Below are positions 7,390-16,452 of a stretch of DNA of 64,000 nt, one piece after another; the stretch's first letter is position 1, and every line of letters begins with the position of its first letter. The notes under the pieces were generated by a model that searched no databases, was not told the origin of the DNA, and worked only from the letters and a program-made list of their open reading frames with translations. This stretch comes from Cryobacterium sp. PH29-G1 (lineage in GTDB: Bacteria > Actinomycetota > Actinomycetes > Actinomycetales > Microbacteriaceae), in contig NZ_JASISY010000001.1 in assembly GCF_030063365.1 (NCBI RefSeq), positions 1 through 64,000 on the forward strand, in the 5' to 3' direction. The position numbers and the translations under genes are program-made.

Positions 7390-9132
7390 ATGCGCACAAC
7401 AGTGAACCCTGCTGACCTTGACCCGGCCGGAATCGACCGCGTGGCGCTGGACAGCGCGATCGCTGAACTCGGCGCCGGAAGCGAGCACTGGGCGGCGACC
7501 CCTCGCGCGGCGCGCGCCGACCTGCTGGCGCGCACCCAGACATCCGTTGCGGCCGAAGCCGAGGGGTGGGTGGCCGCGGCGGCACGCGCGAAGGGCCTCG
7601 AACCCTCTTCACCGCTGATCGGCGAAGAGTGGCTGACCGGACCCTACGGTGTGCTCACCACGTTGACCGCTCTGGGCCAAACCGTTCGAACGCTCGCTGC
7701 GGGGCAGAGCCCGCTCGCGGGTCGGCGGTTCGGGCGTGCGCCGGGGGGCCGGGTCACGGTGGCCGTGCTGCCGCACAACGCCTATGACGCACTCGTGCTG
7801 CACGGCTTCAGCGCCAGGGCGTGGCTGCGGCCGGGAGTCACCGCTTCGCGGGCCCGCGCCCGAGCCGGACTAGGGCAGCTCACGCCCGCAAGGTCCGGTG
7901 GTGTCGGCGTCGTGCTCGGGGCCGGCAATATTTCCTCCATCGCGCCCCTCGATGTGCTCTACGAGCTCGTCGCGCACAACCGCGTCTCCATTTTGAAACT
8001 CAACCCGACCTTCACGGGGCTGCTGCCGGTCTATCGGGCGGCGCTCGCGCCGCTCATCGACGCGGGGCTGCTGCGCATCGTCACCGGTGGGGCCGACGTG
8101 GGCGACTATCTCGTGCATCATCCCGGCGTCGGTCACGTCCACATCACCGGCAGTGCGGCCACCCACGACGCCATCGTGTTCGGCGGCTCGACACCAGATG
8201 CACCGCGCCTGAGCAAGCCGATCACGAGTGAGCTCGGGGGTGTGTCGCCGATCATTGTGCTGCCCGGCCGTTGGAGCGAGCGAGACCTGCGGTACCAAGC
8301 CGAACACGTCGCCACGATGCGGCTGCACAATGGTGGTTACAACTGCATCGCCGGCCAGGTTCTCGTGCTCAGCGCCGACTGGCCGCAGAAGGACGCGTTT
8401 GTGTCGGCGGTCGCGGCAGCCCTGGCGGCAGCCCCGGCGCGTCCGGCCTGGTATCCCGGCAGTGACGAGCGGATGCGCCGTGCCCGTACCGCCTACCCCG
8501 CCGCGCGGTCGATTGCCGGCGGAAGTCTGCTCGCCCTGGCTGCGGCATCCACTGCTGCGGCATCCACTGTGGCGGCACCGGCGGTGGCGGAAGATATGCT
8601 CTCAACGGAATACTTCGCACCCGTGCTGGGTGTGGTGGAGATACCGGGCACCGGGCAGGCCTTTCTCGATGCCGCAGTGGAGACCGTCAACCGGGATTTT
8701 CTCGGCACGCTCGGAGCGAATATCCTGGCCCTCCCGCGCACGATTCGGCAGCTCGGGCGGGGATTCGAGCAGGCGGTGGCGCGCCTGCAGTACGGAACCA
8801 TTGCGATCAACGCGTGGACCGGCGTCGGCTTTCTGTCGGCGGCGGCGCCGTGGGGTGCCTTCCCGGGGCACACCCTCGACAACGTGCAGAGCGGTATCGG
8901 TGTGGTGCACAACGCCCTGCTGCTCGACGAGGTGGAACGCACCGTGGTGCGCGGACCTTTTCGCCCGTTCCCACGGTCGATCGCTCACGGCACCTGGGCG
9001 CTGCTCCCGAAACCACCGTGGTTCATATCGGCGCGAAGCGGCACGGCAACGGCTCGCCTGCTCACCGAATTCGCCGCCCATCCGTCGGCACGCAGGCTGC
9101 CGCGCATCCTCGCCGCCGCTTTTCGTGCCTGA
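7390..9132 (+). CDS. Aldehyde dehydrogenase family protein
   Basis: A 580-residue member of the aldehyde dehydrogenase superfamily, longer than the usual 480-500. Recognisable parts are the cofactor-site region VGVVLGAGNISSIAPLDVLYELV, the KLNPTF lysine, HITGSAATHDAIVFG, the general-base glutamate in ITSELGGVSP and the catalytic cysteine in GGYNCIAGQ. The N-terminal 90 residues are less typical. An Ala-rich patch (AAASTAAASTVAAPAVAED, nucleotides about 8535-8595) looks like a local repeat expansion. ATG 7390 has GGAG 5 bases upstream. Catalytic residues are intact, so an NAD(P)-dependent aldehyde oxidation is likely; the substrate is unknown. Confidence 0.88.
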   Translation: MRTTVNPADLDPAGIDRVALDSAIAELGAGSEHWAATPRAARADLLARTQTSVAAEAEGWVAAAARAKGLEPSSPLIGEEWLTGPYGVLTTLTALGQTVRTLAAGQSPLAGRRFGRAPGGRVTVAVLPHNAYDALVLHGFSARAWLRPGVTASRARARAGLGQLTPARSGGVGVVLGAGNISSIAPLDVLYELVAHNRVSILKLNPTFTGLLPVYRAALAPLIDAGLLRIVTGGADVGDYLVHHPGVGHVHITGSAATHDAIVFGGSTPDAPRLSKPITSELGGVSPIIVLPGRWSERDLRYQAEHVATMRLHNGGYNCIAGQVLVLSADWPQKDAFVSAVAAALAAAPARPAWYPGSDERMRRARTAYPAARSIAGGSLLALAAASTAAASTVAAPAVAEDMLSTEYFAPVLGVVEIPGTGQAFLDAAVETVNRDFLGTLGANILALPRTIRQLGRGFEQAVARLQYGTIAINAWTGVGFLSAAAPWGAFPGHTLDNVQSGIGVVHNALLLDEVERTVVRGPFRPFPRSIAHGTWALLPKPPWFISARSGTATARLLTEFAAHPSARRLPRILAAAFRA

Positions 9133-9176
9133 CCGGTGCAATAGATTGGCAGAACAACAATGATGTGAGGTACACA

Positions 9177-10463
9177 ATGACTGGCTGGCGACTGCGCGAC
9201 TTTCACTCCGACGATCTGGACGGCATTTTGCGTTTGTGGGAGGAGATCAAGGCCTCAGACACCGAGCCGGTCTACGGCCTCTCCGAGGTGTTGGCCTCCT
9301 GTCAGAAGGATCACGCCGTAGTCGCGGTGCATGGCGACGAGGTTGTCGGCGCTGCCGTCGGCCGAGCCGCTCACGCGCAGGGCTGGATTGTTTTTCTCGC
9401 TACCGCGGAAAAGTGGCAGAGCCAGGGGATCGGTACGGCCATGCTCGCCGCGCTCGAAGCACGGATGGCCCCGCACGGCATGACCAAGCTGTCGGCGCTC
9501 ATGCCGGAATCCGAGACCAAGGTCGATGCATTCATCAACCGAGGGTTCGAGGTGAAGAAGAACCTGCGCTACTTCGAACGCCACATTCCCGTTCAGCGCG
9601 AGGAGCTCAAGCTGCTCGGCGAACTCGGCGGGCGAGTGCTGCCGCGCGATCTGTGGCAGAAGGTCGGGGGCATGGCGCGCGAAAAGGAGCTGCTCGAACG
9701 CCGGCTCGTCATGCCGCTGGCCGAACCCGAATTGGCTGAGCAGTACGGAGTCTCACCGCCCAAGGCGGTTGTGCTCTTTGGCCCTCCCGGCACCGGAAAG
9801 ACCACCTTCGCCAAGGCGATTGCCTCCCGACTGGAATGGTCGTTCATCGAGGTCTTTCCGTCGCGACTGGCGGCGGACCCGCAGGGCCTCGCCGGCGCGC
9901 TGCGGGAAACCTTTCTGAAGATTTCCGAGCTCGAACACGCGGTCGTGTTCATCGACGAGGTTGAGGAGATTGCTGCCCAGCGTCAGGGCGAACCACCGTC
10001 GGCCATGCAGGGCGTGACCAACGAGCTGCTCAAGATTATTCCGGCCTTTCGTGAACAGCCGGGTCGCCTGTTGGTGTGCGCGACCAACTTTATTCGTGCG
10101 CTCGACTCCGCCTTCCTCCGTCACGGCCGCTTCGACTACGTGGTGCCGATCGGGCTGCCGGATATCGCCGCCCGCCAGGCCATCTGGGAGCGCTACATTC
10201 CGGAAGCCGTGGCCGACCAGGTGGACCTGGCCGTTCTGGTCGAAAAGAGTGACGGGTTCTCCCCGGCCGACGTCGAGTACGCCGCTCATCGGGCATCCCA
10301 GCATGCGCTGGAGAAGGCGCTCTACAGGGCAGGCGACGGACCGGCCATCAACGGCCCGAGCACCGACGACTATGTGGCGGCGATCTCCGAGACTCGCCGC
10401 ACCGTCTCCGAGGAAGTTGCCGCCGAGTTCTTGGAGGACATCGAGCGCCTCGCCCGGCTATAG
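9177..10463 (+). CDS. GNAT acetyltransferase - AAA ATPase fusion protein
   Basis: A 428-residue two-domain protein. Residues 1-135 form a GNAT N-acetyltransferase fold with the acetyl-CoA loop QSQGIGT at 81-87 and the C-terminal NRGFEVKKNLRYFER. Residues about 165-425 form an AAA+ ATPase with Walker A GPPGTGKT (202-209), Walker B VVFIDEVEE (257-265), sensor 1 in VCATN and an arginine-finger-like FLRHGRFD. A GSP-type sensor 2 is replaced by FSPADVEYAAHRAS. The AAA part resembles FtsH/Cdc48-type modules. The single frame has no stop between domains, so the fusion is real. It might couple protein remodelling to acetylation; no partner is visible nearby. Confidence 0.85.
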   Translation: MTGWRLRDFHSDDLDGILRLWEEIKASDTEPVYGLSEVLASCQKDHAVVAVHGDEVVGAAVGRAAHAQGWIVFLATAEKWQSQGIGTAMLAALEARMAPHGMTKLSALMPESETKVDAFINRGFEVKKNLRYFERHIPVQREELKLLGELGGRVLPRDLWQKVGGMAREKELLERRLVMPLAEPELAEQYGVSPPKAVVLFGPPGTGKTTFAKAIASRLEWSFIEVFPSRLAADPQGLAGALRETFLKISELEHAVVFIDEVEEIAAQRQGEPPSAMQGVTNELLKIIPAFREQPGRLLVCATNFIRALDSAFLRHGRFDYVVPIGLPDIAARQAIWERYIPEAVADQVDLAVLVEKSDGFSPADVEYAAHRASQHALEKALYRAGDGPAINGPSTDDYVAAISETRRTVSEEVAAEFLEDIERLARL

Positions 10464-10513
10464 GGTTTCGCGCTTTCCTCAGTAGGTCTGCCTCCGTCGG
10501 GGCCCAGCTTAGG

Positions 10514-10564
10514 CAACCGGGCCCATGTTCTATCGTGGGCCCGGTTTCCGGGCCCGGGCCCGGG
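10514..10564 (+). repeat. 51-bp GC-rich palindromic repeat, copy 1
   Basis: It matches 36788-36838 at 48 of 51 bases. The left part is an 11-bp inverted repeat, CCGGGCCCATG with loop TTCTAT, closing with CGTGGGCCCGG (one G-U wobble as RNA). It is followed by TTT and a CCGGGCCCGGGCCCGGG run. It lies downstream of the GNAT-AAA gene. Confidence 0.8.
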
Positions 10565-10736
10565 CAATAAACCGAGGGGGCGACCTGGCTCATTCCCGGG
10601 TCAAATCGCAGCTGACGGTTGTCGAAGTTCCGCAGCGTTACTACCATGGCAGGCAGCGGGACGGCCTCACGCAGGAGGCCGCGCCACGTGCCGACCCTCC
10701 TGTCGGAGGTGCCTGTCACACTGGCCCTGCCACGCT

Positions 10737-10848
10737 GGCACTGTATTGCTGGGACTGTATTGCCGGGACTGCATTGCTGGCACTGTATTGCCGGGACTGC
10801 ATTGCTGGCACTGTATTGCCGGGACTGCATTGCTGGCACTGTATTGCC
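10737..10848 (+). repeat. 14-bp minisatellite, eight units
   Basis: Eight head-to-tail 14-bp units of the form GGCACTGTATTGCC / GGGACTGCATTGCT. From the third unit on they alternate strictly, giving a 28-bp higher-order period. The period is not a multiple of three, so the array is not coding. Near identity of the units indicates recent expansion. Confidence 0.9.
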
Positions 10849-11005
10849 GGGACTGTGCACGCTCCGGCCGGCACGGCAACGCAGGCACGACGGCCCAGCA
10901 GGCAGCACGATCCAACATTCACCACGGCACAGCATGCACCACGATCCAGCACTCAGTACGACATAACTCGCACCGCTCCACCCCGATACCCGGCAAGGAA
11001 ATCCC

Positions 11006-12078
<1,073 letters not shown>

Positions 12079-12082
<4 letters not shown>

Positions 12083-13041
12083 CGCCCCGGCATGCCGCTG
12101 CACCGAGCGAGCCGAGCACGAGCGCGCCGACCACCAGCGAGCCGACCACCAGCGCGCCGAGCACGAGCGCGCCGACCACGATCACGTCGGGCTCCGAGCG
12201 GGGAGAGTCCCGAATCGGCACCCTGCCGCCGCTACCCACCTGGAATCCACTGTCGCTGTGGTATTCCGACGGGTGGACCGTGACCAAACGCAATTTGATC
12301 AAGATCAAGCGTTCGCCCGACATGCTCGTGTTCGCTGTGATCCAGCCCATCATGTTCGTGCTGCTGTTCAGTCAGGTCTACGGCGGCGCCATTGCGGTCG
12401 CGGGCAGCGATTACACCCAGTTTCTGATGGCCGGCATTTTTGCTCAGACCGTCGTGTTCGGGGCGACGTTTTCCGGAGCCGCGATGGCGCTCGACCTGAA
12501 AGAGGGCATCATCGACCGGTTTCGGAGCCTGCCGATGAACGCATCCGCTGTTCTGATCGGACGCACCAACGGCGACCTCGTGCTGAACACCATTTCGATG
12601 GTGATCATGATGGCCACCGGACTCGCAGTGGGCTGGCGGGTTACCTCGTCACCCCTTGAGTTTTTGGCCGGAGTGGGACTGCTCCTGCTCTTCGGCTATG
12701 CCTTCAGCTGGGTCATGGCGTTGCTGGGTATGAGCGTGAAGAGCCCCGAGGTCATCAACAATGCGTCCTTCCTTGTCCTGTTTCCGTTGACCTTCGTCTC
12801 CAACGCGTTTGTGCCGATCGAGACCCTGCCGACCGTGCTGCGCGTCTTTGCCGAGTGGAACCCGGTTTCCTCACTCGTGCAGGCCGTACGTCAGTTGTTC
12901 GGCAACCTGGGCACCGCGCCGGTGCCCGACATCTGGACCATGCAGAACCCGATTCTGACCGTACTGGGCGGTATCACCGTGATGCTGCTCGTGTTCGTGC
13001 CGCTGTGCATCCGTAAGTTCGCTTCGATTAGCTCCCGCTGA
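12079..13041 (+). CDS. ABC transporter permease, DrrB type (ABC-2)
   Basis: A 320-residue ABC-2 permease. A Ser/Thr/Ala/Pro-rich N-terminus (about 45 residues) encoded by a 15-bp minisatellite precedes the first part of the family (LSLWYSDGWTVTKRNLIKIKRSPDMLVFAVIQPIMFVLLF). About six membrane segments follow, with the conserved GIIDRFRSLPM between them and the C-terminal FNEWNPVS-like AEWNPVSSLVQAVRQLFGN. Translation is coupled to the ATPase by ATGA overlap. The low-complexity N-terminus is not part of the family core. Confidence 0.92.
12115..12174 (+). repeat. 15-bp in-frame minisatellite in the DrrB-type gene
   Basis: Four 15-bp units alternating AGCACGAGCGCGCCG and ACCACCAGCGAGCCG-type sequences encode STSAP/TTSEP repeats at the cytosolic N-terminus of the permease. 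The unit keeps the reading frame. Confidence 0.85.
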
Positions 13042-13076
13042 TCGCGTTTCCGATTCATCGACAAAGGAGTCACATC

Positions 13077-13481
13077 ATGGCCCAGCACCAGACTGAGCAC
13101 GCTGTCGGCATCGTCGCCGGCTTCAGTGGATTCGCGGTTTCCGACCTCGACGCCGCCCGCACCTTCTACGCCGAAACCCTCGGCCTTGAGGTTACGGTCA
13201 CAGAGATGGGGATGCTGCGCATCGCCCTACCGGACGGAGCGACCGTCATCGTCTACCCGAAGCCGGACTTCGTTCCGGCTACCTACACGATTCTCAATTT
13301 TGCGGTGAGCGACCTCAACGCCACCGTTGACGAGCTCACGGAACGCGGCGTGGATTTTCTGCGCTACGACGGATTCGAGCAGAACGACAAGGGCATCGCC
13401 GCCGGCGATGGTCACGGCCCCGACATCGCCTGGTTCACTGATCCGGCGGGCAATATTCTGTCGGTGCTGACGAACCCGTAG
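13077..13481 (+). CDS. VOC family protein (glyoxalase/bleomycin resistance-like)
   Basis: A 134-residue single-module vicinal-oxygen-chelate protein with paired beta-alpha-beta-beta-beta halves: GFSGFAVSDLDAARTFYAETLGLEV and, in the second half, TILNFAVSDLNATVDELTERGVDF. It ends with DGHGPDIAWFTDPAGNILSVL, where the E/D-P-x-G-N-x-hydrophobic end is typical. A perfect AAAGGAG lies 6 bases before the ATG. The family includes enzymes and drug-binding proteins. Its place 35 bp after a drug-type ABC exporter fits a resistance-related or general detoxification role, which is inferred. Confidence 0.9.
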   Translation: MAQHQTEHAVGIVAGFSGFAVSDLDAARTFYAETLGLEVTVTEMGMLRIALPDGATVIVYPKPDFVPATYTILNFAVSDLNATVDELTERGVDFLRYDGFEQNDKGIAAGDGHGPDIAWFTDPAGNILSVLTNP

Positions 13482-13533
13482 CGTCGAACCGGCGGAAATC
13501 TCGTTCAGCTCGATCATCTCCACCGCCACGGGA

Positions 13534-14397
13534 TCAGCGGCCGCGGCTTTTTCCCTTGTTGGGGTTTTTTGTCGGCCGGGTGCGCCCGGGAGCGCTTTCG
13601 GTCTTCTTGCGCACGGCGGGTTTAGCCTTGGCCGCCGCCACCCGGATCGCCTTGGCCGCGGCTTTCGCTTTGTCGGTCTTCTTGGGTTTGCGTGGCGGTT
13701 TCGGGGGGCGGCCGTCGCTGCGTGCCGGTGCCGCGTCGGCTTCGGCTGCGGTGTCACTGGCGGCCGCGGCCTCCGCTGCGGCCGCGCCGGTGTCGGTGCG
13801 GGAACTCGATTTTGAACGCCCACGTACGATGCCGATGAATTCTGCAATATTGTCGGTGGTTTCGCGGGTGATCCAGGCCAGGGCGATCTGCGTGTTGGCG
13901 ACGTTTGACACCGGGCGCGAGATGACGTCCTTGCGGCCGTACAGCCGGGCGATCGAGTGCGGCACGATGATGATGCCGACGCCAGCGGCGACCTGCTCCA
14001 TGGTCTCGTCGAGGTCACGCATCGGCGGTAGGGCCCGGCGGGTGCCGTCACGCACCTCGTCGGCGAGGTCGCGCCATTCGGGCACATCGTCGGGATCCTG
14101 CAGCAGGTGTTCTGCTGCGAGGTCCGCGATCGGTACCGTTGCGTACTGCTCGATGGCGTGGTTTTTCGACGCGACGACGACGGGAATCTCGTTGTACAAG
14201 TTGATGACGCTCAGGTCGGTTTCGTCGATGGGCAGACGCACCAGGCTGACTTCGGCGCGACCGTCATGCAGCACCGCAACCTGCTCCGCGGTCTCGGTGC
14301 GAAAAACGGTGAGGGGGACGTCGAGGCGGCGGTCGCCCCAGATGCGAGTCCACTTGGTGGGGGTCACACCGGCGACGAAGGCGATCGAAAAGCTCAC
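13534..14397 (-). CDS. LysR-type substrate-binding domain protein without HTH, Lys/Ala-rich tail
   Basis: A 287-residue protein. Residues about 1-190 match only the effector-binding half of LysR regulators (FSIAFVAGVTPTKWTRIW, AEVSLVRLPID, VVVASKNHAI, GVGIIIVPHSIARLYG). The N-terminal winged helix is absent, with no room for it before the start. Residues about 200-287 are Lys/Ala/Pro/Arg-rich (PPKPPRKPKKTDKAKAAAKA), like histone H1-type tails, and could bind nucleic acid. GTG 14397 was chosen because GAAAGG lies 6 bases upstream; ATG 14403 is in frame but touches that site. It is divergent from the DUF5997 gene with about 83 bp between starts. Confidence 0.8.
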   Translation of the reverse strand: MSFSIAFVAGVTPTKWTRIWGDRRLDVPLTVFRTETAEQVAVLHDGRAEVSLVRLPIDETDLSVINLYNEIPVVVASKNHAIEQYATVPIADLAAEHLLQDPDDVPEWRDLADEVRDGTRRALPPMRDLDETMEQVAAGVGIIIVPHSIARLYGRKDVISRPVSNVANTQIALAWITRETTDNIAEFIGIVRGRSKSSSRTDTGAAAAEAAAASDTAAEADAAPARSDGRPPKPPRKPKKTDKAKAAAKAIRVAAAKAKPAVRKKTESAPGRTRPTKNPNKGKSRGR

Positions 14398-14480
14398 CGG
14401 CATCCTTTCTCGGGTAGTTGAGGGCGCCCAAGAGCGCAATTTGCCCAAACACGGGCCCTCTCAGGCTATACGCTTGAACA

Positions 14481-14918
14481 ATGAGTTCCGAGAAGAAGCC
14501 CCAGACCATGAAGCCCGCCACGGCGGCCCAGAAACTCGGGATTCTGCTCGACGCGGCACCGGCCGAGTTTCAGACCGAGTTTGTCAGCCGTACCGAGCTC
14601 GCCGAGCTCATGGCCAACCCGCCGGAATGGCTCACCCTGCTGCGTACCAATGGACCGCACCCGCGCCAGGTCGTCGCCGCCAAGCTCGGCGTCTCCATCT
14701 CCGGGCTGGCCCGCAGTGAGATCACCGACCCGTTGACCACCGCCGAGATCGCCGCCCTGCTGCAGCAGCCGCCGGCGTGGCTCGTACTCGAGCGTTCCAC
14801 CCAGGCCGGCGTGCGCGCCGACCAGATCGCGGTGAAAGACCGTGACGCCCAGCGTGCGGCCAAGAAGGCGCACATCGAACGACAGGCCGCTCAGGAGCAG
14901 GCCAAGCGCGACCGCTAA
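14481..14918 (+). CDS. DUF5997 family protein
   Basis: A 145-residue protein that I recognise as DUF5997, a conserved actinobacterial family. Two similar segments are visible: FVSRTELAELMANPPEWLTLLRTNGPHPR and the later EIAALLQQPPAWLVLERSTQAG. This suggests an internal duplication of a helical NPPEWL/QPPAWL unit. The C-terminus is Lys/Arg/Gln-rich. No enzymatic motif is visible and the function is unknown. It is divergent from the LysR-substrate-domain gene, and I believe this pairing recurs in related genomes. Confidence 0.8.
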   Translation: MSSEKKPQTMKPATAAQKLGILLDAAPAEFQTEFVSRTELAELMANPPEWLTLLRTNGPHPRQVVAAKLGVSISGLARSEITDPLTTAEIAALLQQPPAWLVLERSTQAGVRADQIAVKDRDAQRAAKKAHIERQAAQEQAKRDR

Positions 14919-14968
14919 GTACGAAGCGTGCCGCACGTGTCGTGCCGCACGACCAGGCGTGGGCGTGC

Positions 14969-14995
14969 AGCGGATGCCGACCCGCGGCATCCGCT
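14969..14995. terminator. Hairpin made of an inverted pair of the 9-mer AGCGGATGC
   Basis: AGCGGATGCCG (14969-14979), loop ACCCG, then CGGCATCCGCT (14985-14995): a perfect 11-bp stem between convergent genes. It contains one copy of the overrepresented 9-mer in each arm. No U run follows, so termination strength is uncertain. Confidence 0.7.
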
Positions 14996-15008
14996 GGCCT
15001 GAGCGCGC

Positions 15009-15671
15009 TTAGGCGGTCGGTTCTCCGGCCGGCTCCCGGTACTGCGCGCTGAGAAAATTGACCACGTCGCCCAGTTCGGCTTGCGAGATCGAGTGCGGAA
15101 GTCCCTCGTAGATACGCTCGGTCAGTGTGCTGTGGCCGGGCAGCCACGCCTGCGTGCGTTCGACCGCACTGGTGGGAATCACGTTGTCGGCGGTGCCGCG
15201 GCCCCAGAACACGGGCAGCGGGTGCTCGGCCAGGGCGGTGTCGCCCGGCTGCCGGCCACTGCCGACGAAACCGGACAGGTTCACCGCGAAGCAGAACCGG
15301 CCGGGCGCGGCGCGCAGCAGCTGCACGGCCATCGCGCCGCCCTGCGAGAATCCGAGCAGGCCTACCTCACGGGGCTGCTGGGGCAGGGCGTCGAGCCAGC
15401 TGAGCACGGCGGCGACGGCCGCGTCAACCGAGGCGGCGTCTGGGTTGCCCGGATCGCTGATGGGAAACCAAGCCCAGCCATCGCCCACCGGCAGCGGCGC
15501 ACGCAAGGCCGCGATGACGGGTTCCAGTGGCAGGTGCGGCGCGAGGGAGAACAGGTCGCCCTCGTGCGAGCCATAGCCGTGCAGAACGAGGAGCAGCGGG
15601 CGGTCAACCTGATCGGCGCCCGTCGCCGACCAGAGTACGGCGGCGTTATCGATGGTGGTGCTGGTGGTCAT
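15009..15671 (-). CDS. Alpha/beta hydrolase, phospholipase/carboxylesterase family
   Basis: A 220-residue serine esterase of the carboxylesterase/acyl-protein-thioesterase type. The oxyanion region is LLLVLHGYGSHEGD, the nucleophile elbow is GFSQGG, the acid is the Asp in GRGTADNVIP, and the His is in YEGLPHSIS. The full catalytic triad is present. ATG 15671 has AAGGA 5-6 bases upstream. It is cytosolic (no signal peptide). It is divergent from the NUDIX-family gene and convergent with DUF5997. The substrate is unknown. Confidence 0.9.
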   Translation of the reverse strand: MTTSTTIDNAAVLWSATGADQVDRPLLLVLHGYGSHEGDLFSLAPHLPLEPVIAALRAPLPVGDGWAWFPISDPGNPDAASVDAAVAAVLSWLDALPQQPREVGLLGFSQGGAMAVQLLRAAPGRFCFAVNLSGFVGSGRQPGDTALAEHPLPVFWGRGTADNVIPTSAVERTQAWLPGHSTLTERIYEGLPHSISQAELGDVVNFLSAQYREPAGEPTA

Positions 15672-15808
15672 GGTTTCCTTCCGGGGCGTGCGAGGCGTGA
15701 GCGCCGCACTCCATACTTTCATTGCCGTGGCCGATCTTTCGCACAGTTTGGTGTGCCGAGGAGGGGCGAGCGTGCGCGCACGGGGTCGGCGTAGGACAGA
15801 ATGGCACT

Positions 15809-16393
15809 ATGAGCGTGCGAACCCCTGACCCAGACCCGGACTGGACGCCGAAGCCCCCCGCCGGAGCCCCGAACACGAATCCGGGCTGGCTGAAAGACGT
15901 CGAACTGGCCGAGATCCGCCAGCGTCTGCCGATCCTCTACATTGAGGCCGTGCCCGTTCGGGTCGACGGTCTCGGCCAGGTCGTGGAGGTCGGCGTGCTG
16001 TTACGCGCCCGCTCGACCGGTGAAATGACCCGCACCCTGGTCTCCGGCCGGGTGCTTTACGGCGAAACCCTGCGCGACGCACTGTTCCGTCACCTGGAAA
16101 AAGATCTCGGGCCGATGGCTTTTCCGCAGCTGCCGACCAGCCCGGTACCGTTCACGGTCGCCGAGTACTTTCCGATGCCCGGGATCACCGCCTACACGGA
16201 CGACCGCCAGCACGCTGTCTCACTCGCCTACGTCGTTCCCGTCACCGGCACCTGCGATCCCCGCCAGGACGCCCTCGAAATCACCTGGATGACGCCGGCC
16301 GAGGCCGCGTCCTCGGCCGTCTCGGCCGAGATGGAAGGCGGCCGCGGTACCCTGCTGCGGGCAGCCCTCGCCTCCGTGGGTCAGCTGTACTGA
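15809..16393 (+). CDS. NUDIX hydrolase family protein (DUF4916)
   Basis: A 194-residue protein that I assign to the DUF4916/NUDIX group of actinobacteria. The NUDIX-type core is EVGVLLRARSTGEMTRTLVSGRVLYGETLRDALFRHLEKDLG. The canonical GX5EX7REUXEEXGU box is poorly kept: the region GRVLYGETLRDALFRHLEKDLG has glutamates at only some positions, so classic pyrophosphohydrolase activity is doubtful. ATG 15809 was chosen because the upstream in-frame part lacks family character and overlaps the neighbour's promoter. It ends at a hairpin shared with the convergent nucleoside hydrolase gene. Confidence 0.8.
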   Translation: MSVRTPDPDPDWTPKPPAGAPNTNPGWLKDVELAEIRQRLPILYIEAVPVRVDGLGQVVEVGVLLRARSTGEMTRTLVSGRVLYGETLRDALFRHLEKDLGPMAFPQLPTSPVPFTVAEYFPMPGITAYTDDRQHAVSLAYVVPVTGTCDPRQDALEITWMTPAEAASSAVSAEMEGGRGTLLRAALASVGQLY

Positions 16394-16405
16394 CGCGGGT
16401 TTCGC

Positions 16406-16443
16406 GAGCGGATGCGTGCCCCGGCCGGGGCAGGCATCCGCTC
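16406..16443. terminator. Hairpin terminator built from an inverted 9-mer pair
   Basis: GAGCGGATGC (16406-16415) pairs with GCATCCGCTC (16434-16443), with GCCCCGG/CCGGGGC as the inner stem. It lies between convergent genes and is followed by TCTTGG, a weak U tract. Each arm holds one copy of the overrepresented 9-mer. Confidence 0.8.
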
Positions 16444-16452
16444 TCTTGGCAG

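Larger units (their letters stand above)
10464..11005. other. Gene-free stretch holding two repeat structures
   Basis: This 542-bp interval between the GNAT-AAA gene and the ABC transporter shows no convincing coding region. It holds copy 1 of the GC-rich palindromic repeat (10514-10564) and a 14-bp minisatellite (10737-10848). The last ~100 bp is A/C-rich and presumably carries the promoter of the ABC operon; no clear -10/-35 pair was identified. Confidence 0.7.

Noticed and set aside
10737-10848. The 14-bp array considered as a CRISPR
   Set aside because: Units are contiguous with no spacers and no cas genes are near; it is a minisatellite.
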